From the NCBI RefSeq assembly GCF_001591345.1, contig NZ_BCUS01000068.1:1-34205 (forward strand): a DNA stretch of 34,205 nt. The letters run 5' to 3'. The stretch is from Variovorax boronicumulans NBRC 103145 (GTDB taxonomy: Bacteria; Pseudomonadota; Gammaproteobacteria; Burkholderiales; Burkholderiaceae_C). The notes below the pieces were generated by a model. It was given only the letters and a program-made list of their open reading frames with translations. It was not told the DNA's origin and did not search any database. Shown piece after piece: positions 1 through 7,412 of the stretch; the first letter of the stretch is position 1; the number at the start of each line of letters is the position of its first letter. The position numbers and the translations under genes are program-made.

Positions 1-2
1 GC

Positions 3-1901
3 GTGCTGCTGCAAGGCGACAAGCTCATGGTGCTGCCCGGCGCTGCCGCCAGCGGCTGGCTGGTGTCGGCGCGCGGCGAGGACGACGCCGTGCTGCTGTG
101 GGTGCCGCGCGGCACAGCCGGCGTGAGCGAGACGCTCGTGCCGCTGGTCGATGGCAGCCAGGCAGCCAACCTGCGCTTCGAAGAGGTCGTGCTGCCGGCC
201 GACGCCGTGCTGGCCAGCGGACCGGCCGCGCAGGAGGCGCTGCGCCAGGCGCTCGCGGCCGGACAAATCTTGCAGGCCGCGGAGCTGCTCGGCGCAGGGC
301 AGGCGATGCTGGCGCAGACGCTGGCCTACCTGCGCACGCGTTCGCAGTTCGGCAAGGCCATCGGCAGCTTCCAGGCGCTGCAGCACCGCAGCGTCGACAT
401 GTTCATCCACCTCGAGGTGGCGCAGGCCACGCTCAACGAGGTGCTCGCGCTGGCAAGCGACGGCACCTTGCCTTCTGACCGGCTCGAAGCCGAGGCCAGC
501 CGCGTCAACGCGCGGTGCACGGCTGCCGCGCTGCAGGCGTCGCGCGCGGCGGTGCAGCTGCACGGGGCCATCGGCTACACGCAGGAGTGCGATCTGAGCC
601 TGTTCTACAAGCGCGTGCTGTGCCTGTCGGCGTGGCTGGGCAATGCCACGGCGCACCAGCGCCGGCATGCCGCGCTGACCGGCGAGGCCGAGGCCGCTGC
701 GAGCGGTGCCGTGGCCTGGAACGGCGAGTTCCTCGCGCGCACCACCGACTGGTCCGCCATGCCCGAGGCCGAGTTCCGCCGCATGGTGCGCGGCTTTTTG
801 CAGCAGCGCTATCCGGCGCATCTGCGCTACCTGTCGCACCGCGCGCGCTGGAGCGAGATTCGCGAGTGGTACCTCACGCTCTCGGCGCAGGGCTGGGTCG
901 CGCCGGGCTGGCCGCAGTCGCACGGCGGCATGGGCCTGCCGGCGGACAAGCTCATCGCGTGGATCGAGGAGCTGGAGCAGCACGGCGTGGCGCGCGCGCC
1001 CGACCAGGGCATCGTGATGATCGGCCCGCTGCTGATCCAGCACGGCACGCCCGAACAGCAGCAGCGCTTTTTGCCGCGCATCCTGAGCGGCGAGCACGTG
1101 TGGTGCCAGGGTTATTCGGAACCCAATGCCGGCTCCGACCTGGCCGGCCTGCGCACAGAGGCGGTGGCGGGGCGCGACGCGCAGGGCGATCACTTCGTCG
1201 TCAACGGCCAGAAGATCTGGACCACGCTCGCGCAGGACGCCAACCACATCTTCATGCTCGTGCGCACCGACAAGGGCGCGCGCAAGCAGGAGGGCATCAG
1301 CTTCCTGCTGTGCGACCTGCGCACGCCGGGCGTCACGGTGCGGCCGATCCACACGCTGGCGGGCGAGCCCGAGTTCTGCGAGGTGTTCTTCGACAACGTG
1401 CGCGTGCCGGCCGACCAGCTCGTGGGCCGGCTGCACGGCGGCTGGACGATTGCGAAGGCGCTGCTGGGCTTCGAGCGCATCTTCCTGGGCAGCCCCAAGC
1501 AGTCGCAGTACGCGCTGGGCCAGCTGGCGCGACTCGGGCAGGCGCGGCGCCTGTTTGCCGACCCGGTGTTCGCGCAGCGCTTCGCGGCGCTGCGCCTCGA
1601 CGTGCTCGACCTGTCGGCCGCCTACACGGGCTTTGCCGACATCGTGCGTGCGGGCAAGCCGCTGCCCGCGTCGGTGTCGCTGCTGAAGATCTGGGCCAGC
1701 GAGACCTACCACCGCATCGGTGCCTTGCTGGTCGAGGCCGGCGAAGAGCAGGGCGCGGTCGCGGGCGACCAGGTGCTCGACGGGCAGAGCTTCAACGTGC
1801 TCTCGCCGCTCATCGGCTCCACCGCCGCCATGATCTACGGCGGCACGAACGAGATCCAGCGCAACATCCTCGCGCGACAGGTCTTGGACTTGCCCGTATG
1901 A
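3..1901 (+). CDS. Acyl-CoA dehydrogenase, tandem double-domain fusion (5' end outside window)
   Basis: The frame is open from the first bases, so the start lies upstream and 632 residues are visible. Residues about 1-225 are the C-terminal half of one acyl-CoA dehydrogenase (ACAD): RSQFGKAIGSFQALQH and then QLHGAIGYTQE. Residues about 240-632 are a second, complete ACAD with the flavin/substrate motif YSEPNAGSDLAGL, FVVNGQKIWTT, and the C-terminal YGGTNEIQRNIL. The medium-chain enzyme has its catalytic Glu at YEGT; here that position is Gly. A Glu in LLGFER (E491 of the visible part) sits where isovaleryl-CoA dehydrogenase-type enzymes carry their base. ACADs oxidise acyl-CoA to enoyl-CoA using FAD and pass electrons to ETF. 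Inference: this is a fusion of a heteromeric ACAD pair, like the two-gene sterol side-chain enzymes. The Bug receptor and CoA ligase downstream on the same strand suggest uptake, activation and oxidation of a carboxylic acid. The substrate is unknown. Confidence 0.93.
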   Translation: MLLQGDKLMVLPGAAASGWLVSARGEDDAVLLWVPRGTAGVSETLVPLVDGSQAANLRFEEVVLPADAVLASGPAAQEALRQALAAGQILQAAELLGAGQAMLAQTLAYLRTRSQFGKAIGSFQALQHRSVDMFIHLEVAQATLNEVLALASDGTLPSDRLEAEASRVNARCTAAALQASRAAVQLHGAIGYTQECDLSLFYKRVLCLSAWLGNATAHQRRHAALTGEAEAAASGAVAWNGEFLARTTDWSAMPEAEFRRMVRGFLQQRYPAHLRYLSHRARWSEIREWYLTLSAQGWVAPGWPQSHGGMGLPADKLIAWIEELEQHGVARAPDQGIVMIGPLLIQHGTPEQQQRFLPRILSGEHVWCQGYSEPNAGSDLAGLRTEAVAGRDAQGDHFVVNGQKIWTTLAQDANHIFMLVRTDKGARKQEGISFLLCDLRTPGVTVRPIHTLAGEPEFCEVFFDNVRVPADQLVGRLHGGWTIAKALLGFERIFLGSPKQSQYALGQLARLGQARRLFADPVFAQRFAALRLDVLDLSAAYTGFADIVRAGKPLPASVSLLKIWASETYHRIGALLVEAGEEQGAVAGDQVLDGQSFNVLSPLIGSTAAMIYGGTNEIQRNILARQVLDLPV

Positions 1902-1943
1902 GGCTTACCCCTAGTCTTCGCGCACTTCGTGTCGCTACGCCAA

Positions 1944-2021
1944 CCCCCTTCCAGGGGGCAACACCAGCGGCCCGGCAAAGCCGGTTCCGCGGTGTTTCGC
2001 GAACGAGCCACTTCGTTCGCG
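1944..2021. repeat. Compound three-hairpin intergenic element
   Basis: Three consecutive inverted repeats fill the gap between the dehydrogenase and the receptor gene. The first is CCCCC-TTCCA-GGGGG at 1944-1958. The second is a nested hairpin: an outer stem of 1960-1970 with 1987-1996 (one bulged base) around CCGGC-AAA-GCCGG at 1972-1984. The third is CGCGAACGA-GCCACT-TCGTTCGCG at 1998-2021, with a perfect 9-bp stem. No T-tract follows, so it does not look like a plain intrinsic terminator. The composite layout resembles dispersed intergenic repeats of Comamonadaceae (recalled, not searched). It may end transcription in both directions or protect mRNA ends. Confidence 0.72.
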
Positions 2022-2062
2022 TCTTGAACCGAGTTTGAAGATCAAAAATGGAGACAACGCTC

Positions 2063-3052
2063 ATGCAATCCCTCGACCTCTTTTCGCGCCGCCAGCTCAT
2101 GGCCGCGCTGGCGGGCGGCGCGGCGCTGGCCGCATTGCCGCACCGTGCCTTCGCGCAGCAGCCGCTGCCGCCGCTCATCAAGCTGGTGGTCGGCTATTCG
2201 GCCGGCGGGCCGGTGGACGGCGCCGCGCGCCTGCTCGCGCCCGCGCTGGGCCAGGAGCTGGGCACGCAGGTGATCGTGGACAACCGGCCCGGCGCCGCCG
2301 GTTCGCTCGGCGGCAACGCCGTGGCCAAGGCGCCGCCCGATGGCGCGATGCTGTTCTTCGGCGCGAGCCCGACCATCACCATCAACCCGAACGTGCAGCG
2401 CAGCATGCCCTTCGACCCGATGAAGGACCTCACGCCGCTGGCGCCGCTGGTCGACTACACCAACGTGCTGGTGGTCAACAACGACCTGCCGGTGCGCAAC
2501 GTGGGCGAGCTGCTGGCCTATGCCAAGGCCAAGCCCGGCAAGCTGTTCTACGGCTCGGCGGGCGTGGGCGCGTCGAACCACCTGAGCGGCGCGCTGCTCG
2601 AGAAGATGAGCGGCGTGCAGCTCACGCACGTGCCCTACAAGGGCAGCGCCCCGGCGCTGGCCGACGTGATGGCCGGCACCGTGCCGATGATGTTCGACAT
2701 CATCGCCACCTCGCGGCCCTTCATCCAGTCGGGCAAGTTGCGCGCGCTGGCCGTCACCTCGCGCCAGCGCAACCGCATGCTGCCCGACGTGCCGACCATG
2801 ATCGAGTCGGGCGTGCCCGGCTATGACGTGGGCGGCTGGTTCGGCCTGTACGGCCCGGCGCGCATGGACCCGGCGCTGGTCGCGCGCGTGAACGCCGCGG
2901 CGCAGAAGATGCTGGCGCGCGAAGACATCGCGCACCGCCTGCGCGAGCAGGGCTACGAGGTCTGGGCGGGCGCGCCGGAGGTGCTGGCGACCAAGGGCGT
3001 GTCGGACCGCAAGCTGTGGGCGAGCGCGTCCAAGGGCATCGAAGCGGAATAG
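2063..3052 (+). CDS. Bug-family (TctC) tripartite tricarboxylate transporter substrate-binding protein
   Basis: A 329-residue periplasmic receptor of normal family length. The N-terminus has a twin-arginine-like signal (FSRRQLMAALAGG, hydrophobic core, AFA-Q cleavage). Family motifs follow in order: YSAGGPVDGAARL, VIVDNRPGAAGSLGG, VPYKGSAPALADV and GGWFGLYGPA. Bug proteins bind carboxylates or related small organics for TctAB-type permeases; none is visible here, which is usual for these expanded orphan receptors. The start at 2063 is chosen because GGAGA lies 8 bases upstream; an in-frame ATG at 2048 would add five residues but has a weaker ribosome site. The stop is 3 bases before the CoA ligase start, so the two are probably cotranscribed and may share a substrate. 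Confidence 0.92.
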   Translation: MQSLDLFSRRQLMAALAGGAALAALPHRAFAQQPLPPLIKLVVGYSAGGPVDGAARLLAPALGQELGTQVIVDNRPGAAGSLGGNAVAKAPPDGAMLFFGASPTITINPNVQRSMPFDPMKDLTPLAPLVDYTNVLVVNNDLPVRNVGELLAYAKAKPGKLFYGSAGVGASNHLSGALLEKMSGVQLTHVPYKGSAPALADVMAGTVPMMFDIIATSRPFIQSGKLRALAVTSRQRNRMLPDVPTMIESGVPGYDVGGWFGLYGPARMDPALVARVNAAAQKMLAREDIAHRLREQGYEVWAGAPEVLATKGVSDRKLWASASKGIEAE

Positions 3053-3055
3053 CCG

Positions 3056-4555
3056 ATGCAGCCCCGCATTCATCACCTGCTCGAAGACCGCGCGGCCCGC
3101 ACGCCGGATGCGGTGTTCCTCCACGAACTCGATGGCACCACCACCTATGGCGCGCTGCAGGCCATGGTCGAGACCGCCGCGAACGACCTGCTCGCCGCCG
3201 GCGTGCGGCCGACCGACCGCGTGCTGCTGGTGGCCGAGAACTGCGCCGCCCACATCGCGCTGCTGCTGGCCTGCAGCCGTGTGGGTGCATGGTCGTGCGG
3301 CGTCAACGCGCGCATGTCGCCGGGCGAGATCGCCGCCATCGCCGAGCGCGCCGACGCGCGGCTGTGTGGCTTCACCACCGATGCGTCCGACGCGGCGCGC
3401 ACGCACGCGCAGCGCGCGTCGGCCGTGCCGGCCACGCTGCCCGGCGTGATGTTCACCGCCGCGCGCGCCGACGCCCGTCCCGAGCCCGATCCGGCGCTGG
3501 CCGATGCCGCCGCGATCATCTTCACCTCGGGCACTTCGGGCACGCCCAAGGGCGTGATGGTGTCGCACCGCGGGCTGCTGCACTTCGGCCGCGTGTCGGC
3601 GGCGGTGCGTGCGCTCGACACGCGCGACCGCGTCTACGCCTTCCTGCCGATGACCCACATCTTCGGCATCGGCACCGTGCTGATGGCGGCGCTCACGGGC
3701 GGGGCCGCGCTGGTGCTGCGCGCCAGCTTCTCGCCGGCCGACATGCTCGAGGCGCTGGCGCACGGGCAGGTGTCGAACCTGCTCGGGCCGCCGACCATGT
3801 ACGCGCGGCTGCTGGCGCACGTCGAGGCGCAGCAGCTGGCGCCGCGCTTTCCGCAGCTGCGCTATGTGTACACGGGCTCCGCGCCGCTCGACCCGGCGCT
3901 CAAGCAGCGCGTGGAGCGGCTGTTCGGCCAGCCGCTGCACTACGGCTACGGCCTGTCGGAGTACGCGGGCTCGGTGTTCCTCACGCGCACCGAGGCGCCG
4001 CGCGCCGACACCTCGGCAGGTTATGTGGTCGAGGGCGGCGAGGGGCGCATCGTGACGCCCGAGGGCACCGAAGCGGCCATCGGCGACACCGGCGAGATCT
4101 GGCTGCGCGGCCCGGGCCTGATGCTGGGCTACTTCCGCGACGCGGCCGCCACCGCGCAGGTGATGCGCCCTGGCGGCTGGTACGCCACCGGCGACCTCGG
4201 CCGCTTCGACGCCGACGGCGCGCTGTTCGTGGTGGGGCGGCTGAAGGAAATGATCATCCGCTCGGGCTTCAACGTGTACCCGGCCGAGGTCGAGGCGGTG
4301 ATCGGCCGTTTCGCGGGCGTGCACCTGTGCGCCGTGGTCGGCGTGCCCGAGACCGACGGCAACGAGCAGATCGTCGCCTTCGTCGAGCTGAACCCGGGCG
4401 CGTCGCTCGACGAGGCGGCGCTGCGCGCGCACCTGGCCGAGCACCTCTCGCCCTACAAGCGACCCGCGCGCATCGAGGTGATCGACGCGATGCCGACCAC
4501 GGCCAACGGCAAGCTGCTCAAGCGGGAACTGCAATCGAGGGCCCGGCAGCCCTGA
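3056..4555 (+). CDS. Class I adenylate-forming acyl-CoA ligase
   Basis: The 499-residue product belongs to the AMP-binding superfamily. It carries the P-loop-like core IIFTSGTSGTPKG (about residues 154-166), the acyl-pocket/A5 motif YGYGLSEYAGS, the ATP-ribose Asp in YATGDLGRFD, the hinge and A8 motif GRLKEMIIRSGFNVYPAEVE, and the C-terminal catalytic Lys in NGKLLKREL (K486). It should activate a carboxylic acid with ATP and CoA through an acyl-adenylate. The substrate cannot be read from sequence. The gene starts 3 bases after the Bug receptor stop, and the upstream dehydrogenase fusion would act on the CoA ester formed. Its last 38 bases overlap the 3' end of the opposite-strand NTF2-like gene. 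Confidence 0.93.
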   Translation: MQPRIHHLLEDRAARTPDAVFLHELDGTTTYGALQAMVETAANDLLAAGVRPTDRVLLVAENCAAHIALLLACSRVGAWSCGVNARMSPGEIAAIAERADARLCGFTTDASDAARTHAQRASAVPATLPGVMFTAARADARPEPDPALADAAAIIFTSGTSGTPKGVMVSHRGLLHFGRVSAAVRALDTRDRVYAFLPMTHIFGIGTVLMAALTGGAALVLRASFSPADMLEALAHGQVSNLLGPPTMYARLLAHVEAQQLAPRFPQLRYVYTGSAPLDPALKQRVERLFGQPLHYGYGLSEYAGSVFLTRTEAPRADTSAGYVVEGGEGRIVTPEGTEAAIGDTGEIWLRGPGLMLGYFRDAAATAQVMRPGGWYATGDLGRFDADGALFVVGRLKEMIIRSGFNVYPAEVEAVIGRFAGVHLCAVVGVPETDGNEQIVAFVELNPGASLDEAALRAHLAEHLSPYKRPARIEVIDAMPTTANGKLLKRELQSRARQP

Positions 4556-4985
4556 GGTCGGCCGGCAGGTCGCCGATGACGCTGCGGCGCCCCTTCTGCG
4601 TGTCCATGTACTCGCGCATGCGGGCGATGCGGCCCTCGCGCAACTCGAGGATGAAGCAGTAGTCGTTGTCGTAGGGCCGGCCACTGGCGAGCGTGGCCTG
4701 CAGGCGCATCTCCAGCACCGCGGTGTCGCCGTCGCAGAGCAGGTGGGTGAAGTCCACCGACACGTCGGCCACGAACAGCTTCGGAAACTCCTCGACCAGG
4801 AAGCGCACGATCGTCTGCGGCCCGATCATGTGGTCGGTGAAGCCCAGGGCCACGCCGGTGGCGTTGTCCTTGGGCGCCAGCCATTCGGCGTCGTCGGTGA
4901 AGGCGGCGCGCACGCGCTGCGGGTCGCGGCTGGCGAAGGCCTTCCAGGCGTCGACGACGGCGCGCTTGTTCTGCTCGGGGGTCAT
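4518..4985 (-). CDS. NTF2-like / SnoaL-like small cone-fold protein
   Basis: A 155-residue product starting MTPEQNKRAVVDAWKAF, which then reads like the ketosteroid-isomerase/SnoaL fold: helical N-terminus with WKAFASRDPQRVRAAFTDDAEWLAP, a GFTDHMIG segment, and a final beta-sheet containing YDNDYCFILELREGRIARMREYMD. Such domains bind small hydrophobic ligands or act as isomerases or cyclases; no specific reaction can be assigned. An upstream in-frame start at 5090 would add a 35-residue low-complexity leader, so the family-like start at 4985 is preferred. The gene is convergent with the CoA ligase and overlaps its end by 38 bases. Confidence 0.82.
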   Translation of the reverse strand: MTPEQNKRAVVDAWKAFASRDPQRVRAAFTDDAEWLAPKDNATGVALGFTDHMIGPQTIVRFLVEEFPKLFVADVSVDFTHLLCDGDTAVLEMRLQATLASGRPYDNDYCFILELREGRIARMREYMDTQKGRRSVIGDLPADLRAAGPSIAVPA

Positions 4986-5166
4986 GGGGTGCGGCGGATG
5001 AAGTGAAGGAGCGGCGACGATAGGGGCGCCGCGTTGCGCCGGCCCGCTGCTTCCGGACATCTGCAACGCGCTCTCGGACTTATCCTGCAAGGAGCCGCGC
5101 TGCTGTCCGCCAGCCGATGTGCCGTGCAGGCCGCATCGTGGGGGCCTTCAACAAGGAATCCACGCC

Positions 5167-5346
5167 ATGGCCGATGACCTGAGCAAGCGCGGACCGCAGG
5201 ATGCGGCCCGCATCAATGTCAACGAACTCCACGAGGTTCGCTACTGGACCCAGACGCTGGGCGTGACCGAGGCACAGCTGCGCTCGGCCGTCGCGGCCGC
5301 CGGGGTCGAGGTGAAGGACGTGCGCACCTACCTCGGCAAGCCCTGA
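5167..5346 (+). CDS. DUF3606 domain mini-protein
   Basis: A 59-residue protein beginning MADDLSKRGPQD, with RINVNELHEVRYWTQTLGV and ending VRTYLGKP. This matches the family pattern of DUF3606 over its full length: an Arg/Asn-rich start, the HEVRYWT core and a predicted second helix. AAGGAA about 10 bases upstream decides the ATG at 5167; a longer frame from 5119 has no such site. The function of the family is unknown. Members are small cytoplasmic proteins often found near general-stress genes (family knowledge). It stands alone, divergent from the NTF2-like gene. Confidence 0.87.
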   Translation: MADDLSKRGPQDAARINVNELHEVRYWTQTLGVTEAQLRSAVAAAGVEVKDVRTYLGKP

Positions 5347-5384
5347 GCGCGCGCTGAAGGTGCGGCCCGGCGGGCAGGGCGCGC

Positions 5385-5400
5385 GTAGGCAGGCTCCTAC
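5385..5400. repeat. Short inverted repeat GTAGG-N6-CCTAC
   Basis: A 5-bp perfect inverted repeat with a 6-base loop in the 180-base gap between the DUF3606 gene and the histidine-kinase-like gene. The rest of that gap is GC-rich with no clear promoter or terminator. It could be a small operator or part of a decayed terminator, and chance is possible. Confidence 0.3.
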
Positions 5401-5526
5401 AGCCGCGGCGCGGAGCGGGGCCGATACTCGTGGCCTTGTTCCCGCCTTCAGGAATCCTGCCTTGACCGTGCTCCCTGCCGCCTCTCGTCCCACGGGCCGC
5501 GCGCCCTTGCGGGCCGCTGCGCCGCG

Positions 5527-6207
5527 ATGAAGTCGTCTCCCAGCGCCCGCAGCTGGATTGCGGCCGGCGTGCGCCACGAGCTGCTCACGCGCGCCCTGCC
5601 GGCGCTGCGGCACGACATGACGGCGCCCGTCTCGGTGATCCGCATGGCGGTGCTGATGCTCAAGCGTCAGGTGGCGGCCGACCCCGTCGACCCCGCCGCC
5701 TGCGAGGAGCGGGTGAACCTCATCGACAGCCAGGTGTCCGAGCTGGTGGCCGCGATCCGCTCGCTGCGCGACTGGGAACTGGCCACCACCGACGACGGCA
5801 TCACGCGCAGTGCGCTGGTGGCGCAGTGCATGACGCTGATGCGCTCGGCCTTCGACCTGCACGGCGTGGCGCTCGAGGTCGACGAGGCGCTCGCCGCCCC
5901 GCAGGACGACGAGCCACGCTGGCCCAATGCCGCCGCGCTGCGCTACCTGTTCCTGGGCGCGCTGGGCTACCTGCACGACGGCGCGGACGAGGCCGGCACC
6001 ATCCGCATCGAGCCCGACGGCACCGACGCGCTGCGCCTGAGCGCCCGGGTGCGCGAGGCCGGCGGCGCGAACGCGGTGCTCGACGCCCACCGCGCGCCGC
6101 GCGCGCTGGCCATCGACACCGTGGCGCTGCAGAACCTGGCCGAAGACCTCGGCTACGCCGTACTGCTCGACGCCGACACCGTGCGCTTCGCCCTCGCCGC
6201 GGGCTGA
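5527..6207 (+). CDS. Histidine-kinase-like protein without a recognisable ATP-binding domain
   Basis: A 226-residue soluble protein. Residues 20-90 resemble a DHp (HisKA-like) two-helix hairpin with a phospho-acceptor-like H29 in LRHDMTAPVSVIRMA, followed by a long helix (VNLIDSQVSELVAAIRSLRDWE). The C-terminal part (about 100-226) has an alternating helix/strand pattern reminiscent of a degenerate HATPase fold, but no N, G1 or G2 box (NxxxNAxKF, DxGxG) can be found. No sensor domain, receiver or partner regulator is encoded nearby. It could be a ChpT-like phosphotransferase, a pseudokinase or an anti-sigma-like protein. Its last 55 bases overlap the 3' end of the convergent topoisomerase gene. 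Confidence 0.72.
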   Translation: MKSSPSARSWIAAGVRHELLTRALPALRHDMTAPVSVIRMAVLMLKRQVAADPVDPAACEERVNLIDSQVSELVAAIRSLRDWELATTDDGITRSALVAQCMTLMRSAFDLHGVALEVDEALAAPQDDEPRWPNAAALRYLFLGALGYLHDGADEAGTIRIEPDGTDALRLSARVREAGGANAVLDAHRAPRALAIDTVALQNLAEDLGYAVLLDADTVRFALAAG

Positions 6208-7310
6208 GGCGCCCGCAGGAAGGCGAGCAATTGCCGCTCCGCCGCCACCAGGCCGCGCGCCGGGCCGGCCGTGGCGGCCCGGGCCGCGATCTTCTCCAGC
6301 AGCGTGCCGGTCGCCGCCGTGTCGTCCTCGCGCGCCAGCGCCTCGCCCAGCGCCAGCACGGCCGGGTGCACGTAGGCCTTCTTGCAGACCGCCGGCGTGT
6401 TGCCGAGCTGCCGCGCCACGGCCGCGAGGATGTCCCTGGCGCCGGGCCGGCGCCCGCCCTCCCAGGCACAGGCCCGCCGCGTGAGTTCCAGCGCCTGCAC
6501 CGTGCCGTGCCAGGTGCGGAAGTCCTTGGCGGTGAAGCGCTCGCCTTCGCCCTTGCCTGTGTCGGTGGCGTCGGCGATGTAGTCGTTCACGTCGTTGGAC
6601 GACACGCCGCGCACCTCGCCCGTCTCGTCGGTGTACTGGAACAGCGCCTGCCCCGGCAGCTGCTGGCACTGGCGCACCACGCGGGCCACGCGCGGGTCGT
6701 CGACGCGGGCCTCGTGCGTCACGCCGCTCTTGCCGCGAAAGCGCAGCCGCAGTGCCGAGCCCTGCACTGCCGCGTGGCGGTTGCGCAGCGTGGTGAGGCC
6801 GAACGAGCCGTTGCTGCTGGCGTAGGCCTCGTTGCCCACGCGCAGCAGCGTGGTGTCGAGCAGGCGCACCAGCGTGGCGATCACCTGCGCCCGCCCGGGT
6901 GTCTTGGTGCCCGTGCGCAGGTCGCGCGCCACGCGGGCGCGCAAACGGGGCAGGGCGCGCCCGAAGGCCGCGAGGCGCTCGAACTTGGTGCCGTCCTGCA
7001 GCGCGCGCCAGTCGGGGTGGTAGCGGTACTGCGTGCGGCCGCGCGCGTCCAGGCCCGTGGCCTGCAGGTGGCCCTGCGGCAGCGGGCAGATCCACACCTC
7101 GGTGTAGGCCGGCGGAATGGCCAGGCTGCGGATGCGCGCGAGCGCGTCGGCATCGCGCAGCCAGCGGCCGTGCGCGTCGCGGTAGCGAAAGCCGTCGCCC
7201 CACTTCAGCCGGCGGATGCCCGGCATGCCGGGGTTCACGTAGACCAGCCCGCCGGCCAGCGCTGAGGTGGCAGCCAGCGCGGGCCGGCATGGGGTTTGCA
7301 TCGAAGGCAT
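6153..7310 (-). CDS. DNA topoisomerase IB (poxvirus/bacterial type)
   Basis: A 385-residue protein matching bacterial topoisomerase IB. The N-terminal domain has GLVYVNPGMPGIRRLKWGDG and IPPAYTEVWICPLPQGHLQATG. The catalytic domain has LRLRFRGKSG (K194), KDFRTWHGT (R265, H268) and the nucleophile-bearing CKKAYVHPAVL (Y313). The enzyme relaxes supercoils through a 3'-phosphotyrosyl intermediate. The start at 7310 (MPSMQTPC) is chosen because the longer GTG frame from 7361 adds a poorly conserved leader; an ATG at 7301 is also possible. The alanine- and serine-rich C-terminal tail overlaps the opposite-strand kinase-like gene. It is divergent from the purine permease gene across a 102-base gap that presumably holds both promoters. 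Confidence 0.94.
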   Translation of the reverse strand: MPSMQTPCRPALAATSALAGGLVYVNPGMPGIRRLKWGDGFRYRDAHGRWLRDADALARIRSLAIPPAYTEVWICPLPQGHLQATGLDARGRTQYRYHPDWRALQDGTKFERLAAFGRALPRLRARVARDLRTGTKTPGRAQVIATLVRLLDTTLLRVGNEAYASSNGSFGLTTLRNRHAAVQGSALRLRFRGKSGVTHEARVDDPRVARVVRQCQQLPGQALFQYTDETGEVRGVSSNDVNDYIADATDTGKGEGERFTAKDFRTWHGTVQALELTRRACAWEGGRRPGARDILAAVARQLGNTPAVCKKAYVHPAVLALGEALAREDDTAATGTLLEKIAARAATAGPARGLVAAERQLLAFLRAPQPAARAKRTVSASSSTA

Positions 7311-7412
7311 GTCATCGCGCTTGTGCCAGCATCGACAATCGTGCGGTGTAGGACGCCGCACGCTGTTGCCGAGGCGCGCTTTCCTTTCCTTCCTTCTCTT
7401 CGGATTTCACCC

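Noticed and set aside
2042..4684. An 880-codon open frame antisense to the Bug and ligase genes
   Set aside because: Low-complexity Arg/His/Gly composition and no motif; both plus-strand genes are clear families.
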